Source: Methylocapsa sp963808645
GTDB taxonomy: Bacteria > Pseudomonadota > Alphaproteobacteria > Rhizobiales > Beijerinckiaceae
DNA: 64,000 bases
Direction of reading: 5' to 3'
Assembly: GCA_963808645.1 (NCBI GenBank)
Contig: CAWEGU010000003.1
Coordinates: forward strand, 186,001 to 250,000
Shown: positions 62,592 to 64,000 of the stretch, piece by piece
Layout of the letters: each line of letters starts with the position of its first letter
Position numbering within the stretch: position 1 is the first letter of the stretch
The notes under the pieces: generated by a model
Told to the model about the DNA's origin: nothing
The model's input: only the letters and a program-made list of their open reading frames with translations
Databases searched by the model: none
Position numbers and translations under genes: made by a program

Positions 62592-62870
62592 ATGCTGAAG
62601 ATTCTGAAGTTTGCGACGGTAACCGCTTTCCTCGCCGCGCCTATCGCGGTTCATGCTCAAGGCGTTCCTGGAGGAATGCGGCGCGGCGCGGCGGAAGGCA
62701 ACGCCGCCGCCGGTCCGGTTGGTGGTATTGTCGGCGGTGCGGTCGGTGGCGCGGTCGGCGGTGTCAACGGGGTACTCGGCATCAACCCGGGGCCGCGCTA
62801 CCATCGCCATTGGAGGCATAAGTACCGCTCGGCTTATCGTTATCACCGGCACCATCGCTATTATTACTGA
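62592..62870 (+). CDS. Short glycine-zipper, His/Tyr-rich exported protein
   Basis: 92 residues from ATG 62592 after GGAGG. Signal peptide MLKILKFATVTAFLAAPIAVHAQ, then a zipper nearly identical in pattern to the upstream DUF1236 gene (RGAAEGNAAAGPVGG and GAVGGAVGG). The C-terminus is different: no DUF1236 domain but a basic/aromatic tail (RYHRHWRHKYRSAYRYHRHH). It looks like a partial paralogue of its neighbour; the His/Tyr tail might bind metal or surface polymers (inference). Confidence 0.75.
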   Translation: MLKILKFATVTAFLAAPIAVHAQGVPGGMRRGAAEGNAAAGPVGGIVGGAVGGAVGGVNGVLGINPGPRYHRHWRHKYRSAYRYHRHHRYYY

Positions 62871-62961
62871 CGGGCCGGGGAGCGCTCTTAGGCGATTTTG
62901 CCGGGAACGATGGCGGGAACAAGGAAGAAGAATGATGGCGCGGCTTAGGCTCTGGCGCCAC

Positions 62962-63306
62962 CTAGATGGCGAAGCTCGATCCGCAGCCGCAGGACGCCGT
63001 CGCCGCCGGATTGACGATTTTGAACATCCGGCCCATCACATCATCGACGAAATCGATCCTTGAGCCGCGCAGCAGATCGAGCGAGACCGGATCGATCGCG
63101 ACCGTCGCGCCGTCGCGCTCGATCACCAGATCGCCGGAAGACTGTTCGGTCGAAATGTCGTAGGTATAGGTAAACCCCGAGCATCCGCCGCCATCGACGC
63201 CGATGCGCAGGTATGAACCCGCAGGCTCGCTCGCCAAAATCTCCGCGATGCGCCTGGCCGCACTTTCGGTGAGTTCGACCGCGGCTTCCACGGTTGCTTC
63301 GCTCAT
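62962..63306 (-). CDS. erpA: Iron-sulfur cluster insertion protein ErpA
   Basis: A-type carrier that passes 4Fe-4S clusters to apo-proteins. 114 residues with the three conserved Cys: C42 in GGGCSGF, and C106, C108 in CGCGSSF. ErpA rather than IscA/SufA is suggested by the divergent dgt neighbour, a standard alphaproteobacterial arrangement. Confidence 0.92.
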   Translation of the reverse strand: MSEATVEAAVELTESAARRIAEILASEPAGSYLRIGVDGGGCSGFTYTYDISTEQSSGDLVIERDGATVAIDPVSLDLLRGSRIDFVDDVMGRMFKIVNPAATASCGCGSSFAI

Positions 63307-63431
63307 TTTGACTACCTCGAAGGTGGGCTAGGACAAAGAGACGCGTGGGCCCGCTTGCTTGTCTCCGATTAAGTAAGATACGCCGAGAGGCCCGCCGCTG
63401 CAATGAATTGAGCGGCGTAATCCAGGTTTTC

Positions 63432-64000
63432 ATGCCGGCTTGCCGCTTTTCTCCCGCGTTCGCGCTTGTGCTCCCGCGCGCGCCGTACGCCGCCGATGCG
63501 GCGCGAAGCCGCGGGCGGTTGCTCGCGGAGCCGCTTTCGTCATCGCGCTCGGTGTTTCAGCGCGATCGCGACCGCATCATCCATTGCACGGCGTTTCGAA
63601 GGCTCGCCCACAAGACGCAGGTCTTCGTTCCGCACGAGGGAGACCATTTCCGAACCAGGCTCACCCATTCGCTCGAAGTCGGTCAAATCGCGCGCACGTT
63701 TGCCCGTGCGCTAGGCCTCGACGACGATCTCGCCGAGGCGCTGGCGCTTGCCCATGACCTTGGCCACACGCCGTTTGGCCACACTGGCGAGGATGTGCTC
63801 GACGAAGTTATGGCGCCTTACGGCGGCTTCGACCACAACGCCCAGGCTCTGCGAATTGTCACCAAGCTCGAACGCCGCTACGCGACCTTCGATGAACTCA
63901 ATCTGACCTGGGAGACCCTGGAAGGGCTCGTCAAACATAACGGCCCGCTTTTGCAAGCCGATGGCAGGGTGGCCGTGCATTATGCGAAACGCGGACTTCC
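63432..64000 (+). CDS. dgt: dGTP triphosphohydrolase, N-terminal part (runs off the window end)
   Basis: HD-domain enzyme that hydrolyses dGTP (or dNTPs) to deoxynucleoside and triphosphate. ATG 63432; the frame continues past the window. It has the family's DRDRIIHCTAFRRLAHKTQVF start, metal ligand His in RLTHSLEVGQI, and the HD motif LAHDLGHTPFGHTGE. 189 residues are present of about 400. It is divergent from erpA. Confidence 0.93.
   Translation, partial: MPACRFSPAFALVLPRAPYAADAARSRGRLLAEPLSSSRSVFQRDRDRIIHCTAFRRLAHKTQVFVPHEGDHFRTRLTHSLEVGQIARTFARALGLDDDLAEALALAHDLGHTPFGHTGEDVLDEVMAPYGGFDHNAQALRIVTKLERRYATFDELNLTWETLEGLVKHNGPLLQADGRVAVHYAKRGL

Noticed and set aside
1..64000. tRNA, rRNA and CRISPR arrays
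   Set aside because: No cloverleaf with a GTTCGAATC-type arm, no rRNA sequence and no regularly spaced repeats were seen by eye; a covariance search would be decisive.

Overview
The window reads as a high-GC chromosomal segment of an alphaproteobacterium of the Hyphomicrobiales (Rhizobiales), most likely Beijerinckiaceae/Methylocystaceae. The evidence is a class I lysyl-tRNA synthetase, DUF1491, DUF1236 and CcrM-type (RAMA) sequences, an erpA/dgt divergent pair, a periplasmic SorAB-type sulfite dehydrogenase and general codon usage. The family placement is inference. It is mostly ordinary core chromosome: lysK, pyrE, priA, manC, rluC-type, xerC, aspA, smc, uvrB, thrS, lptCAB, an RNase D, erpA and dgt. 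Two ParB-binding (parS) sites and an smc gene within about 18 kb suggest the window lies in the parS-bearing domain near the replication origin.

Layout. 1-7.5 kb: 5' part of lysK, an NtrC-type regulator with a degenerate sigma-54 contact loop, a periplasmic L,D-transpeptidase, a small exported protein, pyrE, an HdeD-type membrane protein and a Cys-rich exported protein. 7.5-15.4 kb: priA, manC, an exported protein coupled to a frameshifted RNase T2, a decayed cold-shock gene, a pseudouridine synthase and a Kir-type potassium channel. 15.5-18.7 kb: a complete 3147-bp IS1595-type transposon. It has perfect 26-bp ends and an 8-bp target duplication, and carries a KilA-N protein, a 57-residue protein, a DUF3800 protein and the transposase. 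It landed on the edge of a parS site. 18.7-25.4 kb: DUF1491, xerC, sorAB, small genes, a pentapeptide-repeat protein, aspA, then a second parS inside a perfect 34-bp palindrome.

25.6-33 kb is the accessory stretch. It holds a helicase-less type ISP-like restriction-modification protein, an orphan RAMA domain that looks like the tail of a CcrM methylase, a DUF1326-DUF2182 pair with metal-ligand-like motifs, a TDT-family transporter and a stand-alone DUF2156 acyl/aminoacyl-transferase domain. 33-46 kb: smc, uvrB, a frameshifted GH15 glycosidase, a LuxR-type regulator, thrS and a YheT-type hydrolase. 46-53 kb: a WcaJ-type sugar-phosphate transferase and an EmrB-OprM/TolC-like-EmrA tripartite export operon. 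53.8-64 kb: RsmB-type rRNA methylase, a frameshifted aminotransferase, a DsbA-like protein, the lptC-lptA-lptB operon for LPS transport, an RNase D, two related glycine-zipper exported proteins, erpA and the start of dgt.

Three otherwise intact genes (RNase T2, GH15, aminotransferase) each carry one +1 frameshift, and a csp gene carries two. The three single shifts could be real inactivation or base-calling errors; the csp decay looks real. No tRNA, rRNA or CRISPR array was seen.
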